Positions 54,267-62,507 of a stretch of DNA of 64,000 bases are shown in pieces. Position 1 is the first letter of the stretch; each line of letters begins with the position of its first letter. This DNA is from Chryseobacterium arachidis (GTDB lineage: Bacteria; Bacteroidota; Bacteroidia; Flavobacteriales; Weeksellaceae), in NCBI RefSeq assembly GCF_900129245.1, contig NZ_FQUT01000002.1:186001-250000 (forward strand), given 5' to 3'. A program made the translations under genes and the position numbers. Under the pieces are notes generated by a model, which was given only the letters and a program-made list of their open reading frames with translations, searched no databases and was not told the origin of the DNA.

Positions 54267-54334
54267 TTAGATTTTATTTTGGGTGCAAATATAAAATTTA
54301 TATTCTATTTCTATTATCAAATATTAATCCGAAA

Positions 54335-56950
54335 TTAGAAAGGTGCATTAGGCTGTGTGAAACTTCTGTCTTTATATTTCAATGCATCACTTAAGATGTT
54401 GGCTTTTATACCGATAAAGAAGTCATACACCTTGTACTGACCAAACGGAACCCAGTTGAAATTAATGGTAAAACTTCGCTGGTCTCTCGAAAAACCAATC
54501 CTTGTATATGCCAATTCTCTTGTCACCATATCATAGTGAGTACTTCCATTGATATTCCAGTAAGGGGTTAACTTAATACTTCCGTCCAAACCCACTGAAG
54601 CCAATTTAGTAGGCGTTCTCGATGCTGTACTTCTTGTGTAGGCATAGTTAGCATTCACATTTAATGTCCAGGCCTGATCGAAATGGGCGTAATTATCATC
54701 ATCAAAATAATAATTTTCATTCCTTACCTCCCCTTTCGATTTGTATTTTTTAGCATAATCTGTTTTTTCTCCAAAAATCTCACTGCTTAAAGGATAAGAC
54801 AACTGAACGTTGAAACCCTGCACACTGAAATGCCCGAAGTCCTCTGTTCTGATACCTACTTCCTGTCCCGGAATAAAAATGATTTTGTATGGATCTAAAG
54901 ATAAGCTTGTATTGACACTTAATTTATTATTGAAGAAAGAAGACTGCCCATTAACCGTAATAATTGAGAAAGGATGATCTTTCGCCGCAAAGTTGTAACT
55001 TCCCGAAAGGTTTAAAGATTCAAAAAGCTTCACCTTTTTTATTCCGGTTGAATCGCTTTTAGACTTTACTTTCATCTCGATATTGTTCCCGATATTGAAT
55101 CCTAAAGCACCCACCAATCCGCTTGAAGGTGATCCGATAATTCCTCCTTCAAAAATTGAATAAGGTGTTAAAGCTCCAGTGGCATCATAATAATTTCTGT
55201 AATATCCATAACCTGAACCCCCGAAATCAGGAGAATATGTGAAACCGATACTTGGCGTCATCATGTGTCGGATGGCTTCAATGGCAGAACCTTTCTTAAA
55301 ATTTGCCTGTCCGTATAATGTGGTCTGTAAACTTGCCGTTGTAGAAAATGTAGAATATCCTGTAATACCTTTGTTTGTTTCCGTAACCACTTTATTATTT
55401 ACAGGATCGTAGAACTTTTCAACACTTTTTGTTGTTAAAGCATTATCAATATTAGCGCCTAAACTGAACGTAAAATATTTAGCAACCGTTGTATTGGTTC
55501 CTAATGTGATGTTGTTTTTTAGACCGGTCTGCATTTTATCCCACATTTCTTTCTTAAAAAGCTCTCCTTCATTTGTCTGTACAAAGTTCGTCAGGTTAAT
55601 CCCCGTATTGACCGTAATATTTTCCAGTAACCCTTGTCTTACCCCCGTTTTAGATCCGAATAAATAAAACTGGTTGATTGCAATATTCATTTGTGGTAAA
55701 CGAAGATCGGATAATCCTGTGGCAAAGTTCTGGGAATAAGAAGCGGTTCCTGTAATAGTCGCAGGCAGTTTCAGGAATCTTTTAGTAACCGTTACCGTAG
55801 AGTTCTGCTGAGTATTTAATACATTCTGATTTAAAATATAATTATTATTCAGCGTATTGTTGTAAAATTTTGTACTTACAATGTCTACAGACGCGGAAAA
55901 ATTCAGAAACGGATTGGATTTTGTGTCCTGACTGTGTCTCCAAGCGATTCGGTATGTTCCGGTTTTACTGTAGTCATCAAGCCCTTTAATCCCTCTGACC
56001 ATTGATCCTATATCTGCAGAGAAATTTCCGCTGTAACGGTATTTCTTTACATAATTCATTTCAGGCCTTAAGTTCCAGCTTCCTTTGGTATAAATATCAG
56101 AGAGAATTTTAAGGTCGAAATGTTCCCCTATCGGTTGATAATATCCTAATCCATTCAGGAAAAACCCGACATCCTGTCTTTCCCCAAAACTCGGTATCAA
56201 AATACCCGCAGACCTTTTATCGGAAAAAGGTAAAATCGCAAAAGGCATAATCAAAGGGGTCGGAACCTGCTCAATATACATCTGAATAGGTCCTGAAATG
56301 ATGGAAGATTTATTTTTAGTCTTCACTAATTTGATATTGGATGCCCGTAAATGGTAATCCGCTGCCGTATCTTTTTTCTTAATAAAATAGTCGTCGGTTG
56401 TGTAATTCGCCCGTCTCATGGCAAACACAGAGTCATTGTATTTTTTCGTTTTTTCAGCAACAATTACCCCTTCACTTTCTTCCGTTCTGGCATTGAAAGC
56501 AATAGCCTGCCTTGTTTTGGTATTATACTGAAATTCATCAGTTTCATACTTTTTTCCGGCTTGTGTGGTAATAACAGGCTCAATAATCTTCCCTAACGAA
56601 TCTAGTTTTCCGCGAGCGTACATTAGACTTTTCTGCTCGTCGATAGAGATGTAATCTGCATCAATCTGCATATCCTGATATTTTACCTGAGCATTTTTGT
56701 TCAGATAAACCATTTTTTTCTTGAAATCCCTCCTTTTGAAATCTGCTTTTGTATGAAGAACATCTTCCAGAGCCTCTTTTTTTAAGGCAATGGTATCTTG
56801 TTTAGGGATAGTATCATTAACCGCATTTTCAGGCAATTTTCCAGGCGTTTGCTGTGCTAAAAAATTGTTAAAAATTAGGATAATTAAAATTTGTAATATA
56901 TTTTTGGAGACGGTTTTGACCAATTTTTTTGTTATATTTAATGTATACAA
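54335..56950 (-). CDS. lptD: LPS-assembly protein LptD-like (outer-membrane OstA family)
   Basis: Inserts LPS into the outer leaflet of the outer membrane with LptE. 871 aa: a signal-like N-terminus (NILQILIILIFNNFLAQ), an OstA/LptA-like jellyroll at about 70-210 (NKNAQVKYQDMQIDADYISI), and a long beta barrel with aromatic-rich strands to the C-terminal KDRSFTQPNAPF. It starts with TTG at 56950; a TTG at 56923 would give a better-shaped signal peptide. Divergent from the amidase, both envelope functions. Confidence 0.88.
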   Translation of the reverse strand: MYTLNITKKLVKTVSKNILQILIILIFNNFLAQQTPGKLPENAVNDTIPKQDTIALKKEALEDVLHTKADFKRRDFKKKMVYLNKNAQVKYQDMQIDADYISIDEQKSLMYARGKLDSLGKIIEPVITTQAGKKYETDEFQYNTKTRQAIAFNARTEESEGVIVAEKTKKYNDSVFAMRRANYTTDDYFIKKKDTAADYHLRASNIKLVKTKNKSSIISGPIQMYIEQVPTPLIMPFAILPFSDKRSAGILIPSFGERQDVGFFLNGLGYYQPIGEHFDLKILSDIYTKGSWNLRPEMNYVKKYRYSGNFSADIGSMVRGIKGLDDYSKTGTYRIAWRHSQDTKSNPFLNFSASVDIVSTKFYNNTLNNNYILNQNVLNTQQNSTVTVTKRFLKLPATITGTASYSQNFATGLSDLRLPQMNIAINQFYLFGSKTGVRQGLLENITVNTGINLTNFVQTNEGELFKKEMWDKMQTGLKNNITLGTNTTVAKYFTFSLGANIDNALTTKSVEKFYDPVNNKVVTETNKGITGYSTFSTTASLQTTLYGQANFKKGSAIEAIRHMMTPSIGFTYSPDFGGSGYGYYRNYYDATGALTPYSIFEGGIIGSPSSGLVGALGFNIGNNIEMKVKSKSDSTGIKKVKLFESLNLSGSYNFAAKDHPFSIITVNGQSSFFNNKLSVNTSLSLDPYKIIFIPGQEVGIRTEDFGHFSVQGFNVQLSYPLSSEIFGEKTDYAKKYKSKGEVRNENYYFDDDNYAHFDQAWTLNVNANYAYTRSTASRTPTKLASVGLDGSIKLTPYWNINGSTHYDMVTRELAYTRIGFSRDQRSFTINFNWVPFGQYKVYDFFIGIKANILSDALKYKDRSFTQPNAPF

Positions 56951-56958
56951 TTAAGGCT

Positions 56959-56966
56959 CAAAATTA
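56959..56966 (-). promoter_or_regulatory. Putative -7 element for lptD
   Basis: Minus strand TAATTTTG, exact TAnnTTTG, only 9 bases before the TTG start at 56950. Leader would be a few bases, or about 30 if TTG 56923 is used. Confidence 0.45.
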
Positions 56967-56988
56967 ATATAATTTTTAAAACTGTAAG

Positions 56989-58275
56989 ATGCACAAAGTA
57001 AATTTTAAAATAATTTTATCATTTCTCCTGATCCTTGCCAGCAACTTTATTTTCTCTCAGAAGAAGTTTACGGTTGTTTTAGATGCCGGACACGGAGGTA
57101 GTGATCACGGAGCAAACAGAACGTATTCAGACATTGGAAGGGTGACAGAAAAAGAAATTACTCTTGCCATCACGCTAAAAGTGGGTGCAATGCTTGAAAA
57201 AAATAAAGATTTCAAAGTAATTTATACCCGAAAAATAGACGAATACCCTTCATTATCAGATAGAACTAACTTAGCTAACAGAAGCAAAGCAGATTTATTT
57301 GTTTCTATCCACTGTAACTCTGCGGTAAGAAATACAGCTTACGGAACAGAAACTTATGTACAGGGACCGGATCAGAACGATACCAATCTTGAAGTGGCAA
57401 AAAGAGAAAATGATGTAATTTTTCTTGATGAAAAAGATAAGCAGACCTTCGGTTCTTATGATGCAAGCTCACCGGAATCTTTAATTGCCCTAAAACTTCA
57501 GCAAAGCAAATATCTTGAGGCCAGCATGCTTTTGGGAGGATTGGTTGAGAATAATTTTGTAAATAAAGATAAAAGATCTTCCAGAGGTGTTTTCCAGAAA
57601 AACCTTCACGTGCTTCGTATGAATGCGATGCCTTCGGTACTTATCGAAACAGGATTTATCAATCACCCTGAAGAAAGTCACTATCTGGCATCAGAAAAAG
57701 GTCAGGACGAGATTTCACAAAGTATTTATGATGCGATCATCGATTATAAAAAAGCCATTGACAGAAAAGCAGGAGTTTCTGCCCTAACGAAAAAACCTGA
57801 ACCGGAAAAGCCGGCAGAAGTTGCTTTGAAAAACGACTTCAGAATCTTACTACTGAGTTCTCCAACAAAATATAACGATGGAGATCCTGCATTAAAAGGA
57901 TTAAACTACATTTTGCCTATTAAAGAGAACGGACAGTACAAATATTATTACGGGGTCACCAATATGGCATCGGTAAGAGATATTAATATTAAAACGGCGA
58001 AAGATGCAGGTTTCAGAAATGCATATGCCGTAGGATTTATGCCGAACCAGAAGCTGAGTACAGGCTATTATACACTTGAAGTACACACAGGGGATAAACT
58101 GAACGGAAATTCGTTGGTAATGCAGGCTCTGAAAGATGTTGAAAGAAACAAAGAAAACGGAGTTTTCTACTACACTTACGGAAAAGTTTATACTTTGGAA
58201 GATGCCGTAAAACTTCAGAAAGAGGTTGAAGCTAAAGGAATTAAAAACTCTATCATTCAAAAAGTTTTCAGATAG
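56989..58275 (+). CDS. N-acetylmuramoyl-L-alanine amidase (Amidase_3) with C-terminal SPOR-like domain
   Basis: Cleaves the septal peptidoglycan peptide. 428 aa: signal peptide (to IFSQKK), Amidase_3 domain with zinc ligands in LDAGHGGSDHGANRT, EKEITLAITLKV, SIHCNSAVRN and the catalytic Glu in LIETGFINHPEE. From about 280 a second domain (FRILLLSSPTKYNDGD ... YTLEVHTGDKLNG ... VQKEVEAKGIKNSII-type) looks like a peptidoglycan-binding SPOR or similar. Divergent from lptD. Stop TAG. Confidence 0.92.
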   Translation: MHKVNFKIILSFLLILASNFIFSQKKFTVVLDAGHGGSDHGANRTYSDIGRVTEKEITLAITLKVGAMLEKNKDFKVIYTRKIDEYPSLSDRTNLANRSKADLFVSIHCNSAVRNTAYGTETYVQGPDQNDTNLEVAKRENDVIFLDEKDKQTFGSYDASSPESLIALKLQQSKYLEASMLLGGLVENNFVNKDKRSSRGVFQKNLHVLRMNAMPSVLIETGFINHPEESHYLASEKGQDEISQSIYDAIIDYKKAIDRKAGVSALTKKPEPEKPAEVALKNDFRILLLSSPTKYNDGDPALKGLNYILPIKENGQYKYYYGVTNMASVRDINIKTAKDAGFRNAYAVGFMPNQKLSTGYYTLEVHTGDKLNGNSLVMQALKDVERNKENGVFYYTYGKVYTLEDAVKLQKEVEAKGIKNSIIQKVFR

Positions 58276-58310
58276 CAAAAAATAAATTTTGAGTTTCAAA
58301 AGTTTATCAT

Positions 58311-58318
58311 TATTTTTG
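58311..58318 (+). promoter_or_regulatory. Putative -7 element for tRNA-Glu
   Basis: TATTTTTG, exact TAnnTTTG, 15 bases before the 5' end of the tRNA. Confidence 0.55.
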
Positions 58319-58332
58319 CAAACTCAAAATTT

Positions 58333-58407
58333 GGCCTATTCGTCTAGTGGTCAGGACTCAAGGTTTTCATCCTTGCAACAGGAGTTCGATTCTCCTATAG
58401 GCTACCA
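58333..58407 (+). tRNA. tRNA-Glu (anticodon UUC)
   Basis: A cloverleaf folds from GGCCTAT (5') with ATAGGCT (3'), the first pair being G-U. D arm in CGTCTAGTGGTCAGGAC, anticodon stem CAAGG/CCTTG with loop TTTTCAT giving anticodon TTC, T arm CAGGAGTTCGATTCTCCTA, and encoded CCA end. Single tRNA, own promoter and terminator. Confidence 0.97.
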
Positions 58408-58422
58408 ATTTTCAACAATATT

Positions 58423-58447
58423 AAAGCCCTTTTTAAAGGGCTTTTTC
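58423..58447 (+). terminator. Terminator after tRNA-Glu
   Basis: AAAGCCCTTT and AAAGGGCTTT arms followed by TTTC. Confidence 0.8.
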
Positions 58448-58488
58448 ATTTCCAATTAATACTAAGGTTAACTTATTTCCACAAAACA

Positions 58489-58516
58489 AAAGACTACCCC
58501 GATGTGGGCAGCCTTT
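58489..58516 (-). terminator. Terminator after the DUF2383 gene
   Basis: AAGACTACCC and GGGCAGCCTT arms (two G-U pairs) with loop; on the minus strand the stem is followed by TTTTGTTTTG. Confidence 0.6.
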
Positions 58517-58537
58517 AATTTTTATTCGGTGAAATTG

Positions 58538-58987
58538 TTAATTTCTTTCTTCTAAATTTTCAAATTTAGCGTATGAAGATTTTAAATGATGCAGCTGATC
58601 CGAAACCAGTCTTGTACTTTCCGGACAAAGATCCCCACTGTCCAGCGCATCCTGATAAGCATCAATAGCAGCTCTTTCTCCGAAAACTACATTCTCTAAA
58701 GTAGATTCATCCTTGTCTGCCACGAAAGAATTTTTCACATCTATCCAAGCTCTGTGTATAGCTCCTGCCGTACTTGTTGTATTGTCGGCTTCCCCGCCTT
58801 TTCCATTAATTAACTGAATGAGATCATTTTTCATAGTCTGGGATTGAGCAACCATTTGGTCATAGTCAGCTTTAAGTGAAGAATGGGTATCCCATACTTT
58901 GTCTTCTACTTTTGAAAATCCTTCAATTCTGTCGTTGGTAATGTTCAGTAAATCATTAAGCACTGAAACTGTGTTTTCGTTGTTCAT
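58538..58987 (-). CDS. PA2169/DUF2383-type four-helix-bundle protein
   Basis: 149 aa, ferritin-like helical bundle: VLNDLLNITNDRIEGFSKVE, SQTMKNDLIQLINGKGG, TAGAIHRAWIDVKNSFVAD and FGERAAIDAYQDAL with paired Glu/His, the DUF2383 pattern. Members are stress-induced in many soil bacteria; mechanism unknown. First gene of the stress island; divergent from the Crp/Fnr gene with 364 bases between. Confidence 0.82.
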   Translation of the reverse strand: MNNENTVSVLNDLLNITNDRIEGFSKVEDKVWDTHSSLKADYDQMVAQSQTMKNDLIQLINGKGGEADNTTSTAGAIHRAWIDVKNSFVADKDESTLENVVFGERAAIDAYQDALDSGDLCPESTRLVSDQLHHLKSSYAKFENLEERN

Positions 58988-59351
58988 ACTAAATTTTTTG
59001 GTGTGATTGATAATATTTTAATTGTGATTTAAATACAAGTATAGTGCATAAGAACTTACAACTATAAGACCATAATGACCAAAAATAGACAGATGTGGTA
59101 CCTAAAGTCACAATTTCTACTTATTTGATTCTGATCATAACTACGAATAAAAACCGGTTTCAATTTTGTGTGAACCAAAAGAAAATTTAATAATGAAGCC
59201 GAAACAGATTCTTGTCGAAGATTATTGGATTTTTTAAATAGAATCCGTTATTATTCTAAATTAATTATATTCCTTCTTTCATAAAACCTTATGATTCAAG
59301 TCATAGAGAAGCCTGCTTTTTAAGGCTACTTTTATTAATATTTTAATACTT
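58988..59351. other. Intergenic region between DUF2383 and crp/fnr genes
   Basis: 364 bases without a convincing ORF. It contains the Crp/Fnr-type palindrome at 59290-59305 and the TACTTTTA element at 59327-59334. Nothing else clear. Confidence 0.5.
59290..59305. promoter_or_regulatory. Crp/Fnr-type box upstream of the regulator gene
   Basis: TATGATTCAAGTCATA, with core TGA(T/C)-N4-GTCA. It resembles the perfect palindrome at 60283-60298 and begins 37 bases before a -7-like TACTTTTA, the same spacing as there. Confidence 0.6.
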
Positions 59352-59948
59352 ATGTTAATTCCAGAACAACTTCTCTTATCGTACGGAGCCGAAACAGAAA
59401 CCCTTGAGCCTTCACATATTATTTTTAATGAAGGAGAAAATCCAAAATATTATTATCAGATCATCGAAGGCAGAATTAAGCTGAATCATTATAATGATGA
59501 AGGAAAAGAACTTATTTTAGCCATTCTGGACAAAGGTTTAAGCGTTTGTGAATTATTATTGTTTATTGACAAAACATATCCGGTAAATGCTGTGACCTTT
59601 GAAACCTGTACTATTCTAAAACTTCCGAAAAGCCATTTTACAAAATTACTGGACGAAAATCCCGCAATCTCAAGAGATATCAATAAGTTTTTGTCGGAAA
59701 GGCTCTATTACAAATACATCATGCTGGAAAATAATTCTTCTCTTCGCCCCGAAACAAGAATTACCGGCATGTTGGACTATCATAAAAGTTTCTATGAAGA
59801 TCAGACAAAATTTTCTTATGAAGTTCCGTTAACAAGGCAACAGATTGCCGCCCTGACAGCGTTGCGTGTTGAAACCGTAGTAAGAACTGTCAAAAAGCTG
59901 GAAAAAGAGAACTATCTAAAAATTATTAACCGGAAAATCTACGTATAA
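59352..59948 (+). CDS. Crp/Fnr family transcriptional regulator
   Basis: 198 aa: an N-terminal cyclic-nucleotide-binding-type beta roll (about 15-110; FNEGENPKYYYQIIEGRIKL, GKELILAILDKGLSVCELLL) and a C-terminal HTH (about 145-195; PLTRQQIAALTALRVETVVR, TVKKLEKENYLKIINRKIYV). There is no N-terminal four-Cys cluster, so it is not an oxygen-sensing Fe-S FNR; the two Cys (66, 86) are internal. The recognition helix VETVVR shares the Glu and Arg of FNR's VETISR, consistent with TGA half-sites. The gene carries such a palindrome in its own promoter. Confidence 0.9.
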   Translation: MLIPEQLLLSYGAETETLEPSHIIFNEGENPKYYYQIIEGRIKLNHYNDEGKELILAILDKGLSVCELLLFIDKTYPVNAVTFETCTILKLPKSHFTKLLDENPAISRDINKFLSERLYYKYIMLENNSSLRPETRITGMLDYHKSFYEDQTKFSYEVPLTRQQIAALTALRVETVVRTVKKLEKENYLKIINRKIYV

Positions 59949-60102
59949 TGACCATAAAAGAATCCGAATAAAATAAAACACTAAAAAGTGATAAAATGTG
60001 GTATTTTTTGTCAATCTTTTTCTTCTGTTTGGTTCGCAATTTGGAAATCTTTAAACACAATATTCATTTTATTCATTTTTTTAACCATAAAATTTTCTGA
60101 TT

Positions 60103-60252
60103 ATGACAATAGCCGAAAACGCATTAGTTTCTTATGGAACAAAATCATTAAATTATAAAGTAAAAGCCATTTTTGACAAGGAAACAGCTTGCGAAAGTTA
60201 TCTGAAAAATTGGGAATATCTAAGTCTTTTCATTTCCAACCCAACTCAATGA
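60103..60252 (+). CDS. Possible 49-residue hypothetical protein
   Basis: ATG at 60103 to TGA at 60250-60252. The sequence starts MTIAENALVSYGTKSLNYKV and ends SLFISNPTQ; no signal peptide or known motif. It lies between the Crp/Fnr gene and the KGG gene. Coding character cannot be judged from length alone. Confidence 0.4.
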   Translation: MTIAENALVSYGTKSLNYKVKAIFDKETACESYLKNWEYLSLFISNPTQ

Positions 60253-60282
60253 AAACAATTTATTTTAATGTAATTCACTGAT

Positions 60283-60298
60283 TATGACTCGAGTCATA
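60283..60298. promoter_or_regulatory. Crp/Fnr-type palindrome upstream of the KGG gene
   Basis: TATGACTCGAGTCATA, a perfect 16-base palindrome with core TGAC-N4-GTCA, the geometry of FNR-type sites. It is centred about 43 bases before the expected start of transcription, a class II activator position. Confidence 0.7.
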
Positions 60299-60319
60299 TA
60301 CAATTTAATAAAGTCATTG

Positions 60320-60327
60320 TACATTTG
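60320..60327 (+). promoter_or_regulatory. Putative -7 element for the KGG gene
   Basis: TACATTTG, exact TAnnTTTG, 37 bases from the start of the palindrome. The ATG at 60483 is ~150 bases on, so the leader is long. Confidence 0.6.
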
Positions 60328-60482
60328 AGTAAATAATTATCCACTGTCTTCGCTCTTTTTTTTGAGCAATATTTTTCAAAGCACTTAGCTTTTTTCAATC
60401 ATCAATATAATTAAACATGTTGCTGTCTAATACTAGTCACGGCCAGCAACAACCATCACCAAATATTAATAAAAATTCTATT

Positions 60483-61331
60483 ATGAACACTAGAAATTCA
60501 GGAAACCGTAGCTCAAGAGGAAACTCACAATCAAGCAGCAATCTTGAGGAAATTTATCAATTAGGTTATGACCACGGTTATAACGATGCGCAAAATGATG
60601 AAGATTACGATGACGACTTCTCAGAATATGAAGATTATTTTGATGACGAAGACTATGACGACGAAGATTATGATGATGAAGACTACGATGACAACGAAGA
60701 CTATGATGATGAAGATTACGACGAGGAGGACGACGACGACGATGATGATAACAGAGGCCGCGGAAGAGGCAGAAGCAACAACGGGAACCAGCAGAGAGAC
60801 AGCCAGGGAAGATTCTCTTCAGGAGGCGGAAGAGGCGGTTCACGAAGTGGCTCTGGAAGAGGTCGAAGCTCAAATTCAAACTCAGGAAGATCGGGTTCTG
60901 GTTCGGGATCAGGATCAGGCGGAAGAGGCAGGTCATCTTCTAGAAACTCATCAAATGATCACAATTACGACCACAGACACGATAACCCGGGAAGACCAAG
61001 AGGCAGCAGAAATAGCAGCGGAGGGTCATCAAATTCAGGAAGATCGGGTTCTAATTCAGGATCAAGGTCAAACTCAGGTTCAAATTCAAGATCAGGCTCT
61101 GGAAGCGGAAGAGGAAACTCCGGTTCTGGCTCAAGATCAGGTAACAGCAGCGGTTCTGGTCGAGGTTCCAACTCAGGATCTGGCAACGGAACATCAAAAA
61201 GAGGTTTCGCATCAATGAGCAAAGCCGAACGTACGAGAATTGCACGTATGGGCGGACAGGCATCTCACGGAGGCGGAAGATCTTCAGGTTCTGGCAGATC
61301 GGGATTTGGAGGCAGACGTAATAATTCATAA
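60483..61331 (+). CDS. Low-complexity acidic plus RG/SG-rich protein with a KGG-type motif
   Basis: 282 aa from the ATG at 60483 (an upstream in-frame ATG, 60417, adds 22 residues and is less likely). Three parts: (1) residues 37-89, almost all Asp/Glu with repeated EDYDD units; (2) residues 91-238, Ser/Gly/Arg/Asn-rich, SGSGRG and RGRG repeats, no hydrophobics; (3) residues 239-263, KRGFASMSKAERTRIARMGG followed by QASHG, the KGG-like stress motif. No signal peptide. A negative block next to a positive disordered block resembles eukaryotic nucleolin-type proteins, an analogy only. The family is often stress-linked; biochemical role unknown. Confidence 0.82.
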   Translation: MNTRNSGNRSSRGNSQSSSNLEEIYQLGYDHGYNDAQNDEDYDDDFSEYEDYFDDEDYDDEDYDDEDYDDNEDYDDEDYDEEDDDDDDDNRGRGRGRSNNGNQQRDSQGRFSSGGGRGGSRSGSGRGRSSNSNSGRSGSGSGSGSGGRGRSSSRNSSNDHNYDHRHDNPGRPRGSRNSSGGSSNSGRSGSNSGSRSNSGSNSRSGSGSGRGNSGSGSRSGNSSGSGRGSNSGSGNGTSKRGFASMSKAERTRIARMGGQASHGGGRSSGSGRSGFGGRRNNS

Positions 61332-61343
61332 TTCTTTTCCAAC

Positions 61344-61386
61344 GATTACCTCTTTTGATTTGATTATTTAAAGGGGTAATCTTTTT
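61344..61386 (+). terminator. Terminator between KGG and DUF892 genes
   Basis: GATTACCTCTTT and AAAGGGGTAATC arms (one G-U), followed by TTTTT. May let some readthrough into the next gene. Confidence 0.7.
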
Positions 61387-61410
61387 AAACCCAAACACCA
61401 CTTTCACATT

Positions 61411-62052
61411 ATGGCAACAAAAACATTAGATACTAAAACAGGTACCGCAGGTACGGAAACAGCTTCAACTTCTACAACAACATCTTCAGGAGAAACAGCA
61501 GCATCGAAAAAAACAACGTCAGTAGACAACGCAACAGTTAATGAAGATGAAATGAAAAGTTCTCCTCTTCATAAATTTTTCGTTTCTGCACTGAAGGACA
61601 TTTATTTTGCAGAAAATGCCATCATCGATGCTTTGGAAAAAATGCAGGAAGCAGCCACTACTGAGGAGTTAAAAGAAGCTTTCGAAGACCATCAGCTACA
61701 GACTAAAAAACACGTAAGCCGTCTTGAAAAGGTATTTAAACTCATTGATGAAAAGCCCGAGCAAAAAGAATGCAAGGCGATTAAAGGAATTATCGAGGAA
61801 GGCGAAGAAATCATTAAATCTACAGAAGAAGGTTCTATGACCCGCGACGCCGCCCTGATTATTGCAGCTCAAAAAGTAGAACATTACGAAATTGCCACCT
61901 ACGGCGGGCTGGCGCAGCTGGCCATTACAATGGGACACGATAAAGCTGCAGATCTCCTCGAAAAGACATTACAGGAAGAAGAAGATACAGATTATGATCT
62001 CACAGAAATTGCTGAGACCTACATCAACTTCGATGCAGAACAGGAAGATTAA
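61411..62052 (+). CDS. DUF892 / YciE-YciF-type ferritin-like protein
   Basis: 213 aa. The first ~50 residues are Thr/Ser-rich and disordered (TETASTSTTTSSGETAASK). The helical bundle then carries LHKFFVSALKDIYFAENAII, EAFEDHQLQTKKHVSRLEKV, ALIIAAQKVEHYEIATYGGL and LLEKTLQEEEDTDYDLTEIA, with Glu/His residues placed as in DUF892 ferritin-like proteins. Often stress-induced. Follows the KGG gene. Confidence 0.88.
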   Translation: MATKTLDTKTGTAGTETASTSTTTSSGETAASKKTTSVDNATVNEDEMKSSPLHKFFVSALKDIYFAENAIIDALEKMQEAATTEELKEAFEDHQLQTKKHVSRLEKVFKLIDEKPEQKECKAIKGIIEEGEEIIKSTEEGSMTRDAALIIAAQKVEHYEIATYGGLAQLAITMGHDKAADLLEKTLQEEEDTDYDLTEIAETYINFDAEQED

Positions 62053-62063
62053 TACATTGACAG

Positions 62064-62095
62064 AGCCATACGGAGTTTTCTGTATGGCTTTTTAC
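62064..62095 (+). terminator. Terminator after the DUF892 gene
   Basis: AGCCATAC and GTATGGCT arms, followed by TTTTTAC. Confidence 0.75.
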
Positions 62096-62118
62096 TCATA
62101 AATAACCATCTATATACT

Positions 62119-62436
62119 ATGAATTGCAGAGACATTGTAAAAAAGTTGGAATCCGAACATTTTACTACAATTAAAAATCAAGGAAGCTGGTTTGAGGAAG
62201 GTTCTGTTATGTATACCAAAGAAATAAAGGAGAACATTTTTTTACTTTTTATCCTCCTGAAAGACTTGAAAACAGAAAGCATCCGTGCTCTGATTGCCAG
62301 ATTCGACGAAGCGGAAAATATTGGTAAAAAAGAACCTCAACAGATCATGTTTTATCTTTCTATAAAATGCATAGAAGACCTTCACTACTTTGAAAAGTAC
62401 CTGAAAGCGACAACCGACGAATTAGCTGCTTTTTAA
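62119..62436 (+). CDS. Hypothetical protein
   Basis: 105 aa, soluble, mixed helical. Includes IKENIFLLFILLKDLKTESI, PQQIMFYLSIKCIEDLHYFE. No signal peptide. Its place between DUF892 and the catalase suggests a stress-related role by association only. Confidence 0.6.
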   Translation: MNCRDIVKKLESEHFTTIKNQGSWFEEGSVMYTKEIKENIFLLFILLKDLKTESIRALIARFDEAENIGKKEPQQIMFYLSIKCIEDLHYFEKYLKATTDELAAF

Positions 62437-62507
62437 ACAAAATCAGATACAATTTTTTATAACATTGTTTGCAAAAAATCACCACCACATCACAAAATAT
62501 TAGAATT

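Noticed and set aside
59091..59110. CRP-like TGTG...CACA pair (TGTGGTACCTAAAGTCACA)
   Set aside because: The spacing is 3 bases longer than a Crp site and the half-sites are unlike the two better palindromes nearby.
60568..61218. 216-aa open frame overlapping the KGG gene
   Set aside because: It is the +1 shadow of highly repetitive GAYGAY/GGA codons; its Met/Thr-rich and then Glu/Gln/Asp-rich composition is an artefact of the repeat.
60640..61300. CRISPR-like repeats in the KGG region
   Set aside because: Repeats are degenerate coding units without spacers of regular length.
60965..61407. Minus-strand frames over the KGG gene
   Set aside because: Pro/Glu/Leu-rich shadows of Ser/Gly/Arg codons on the coding strand; no start context or family.
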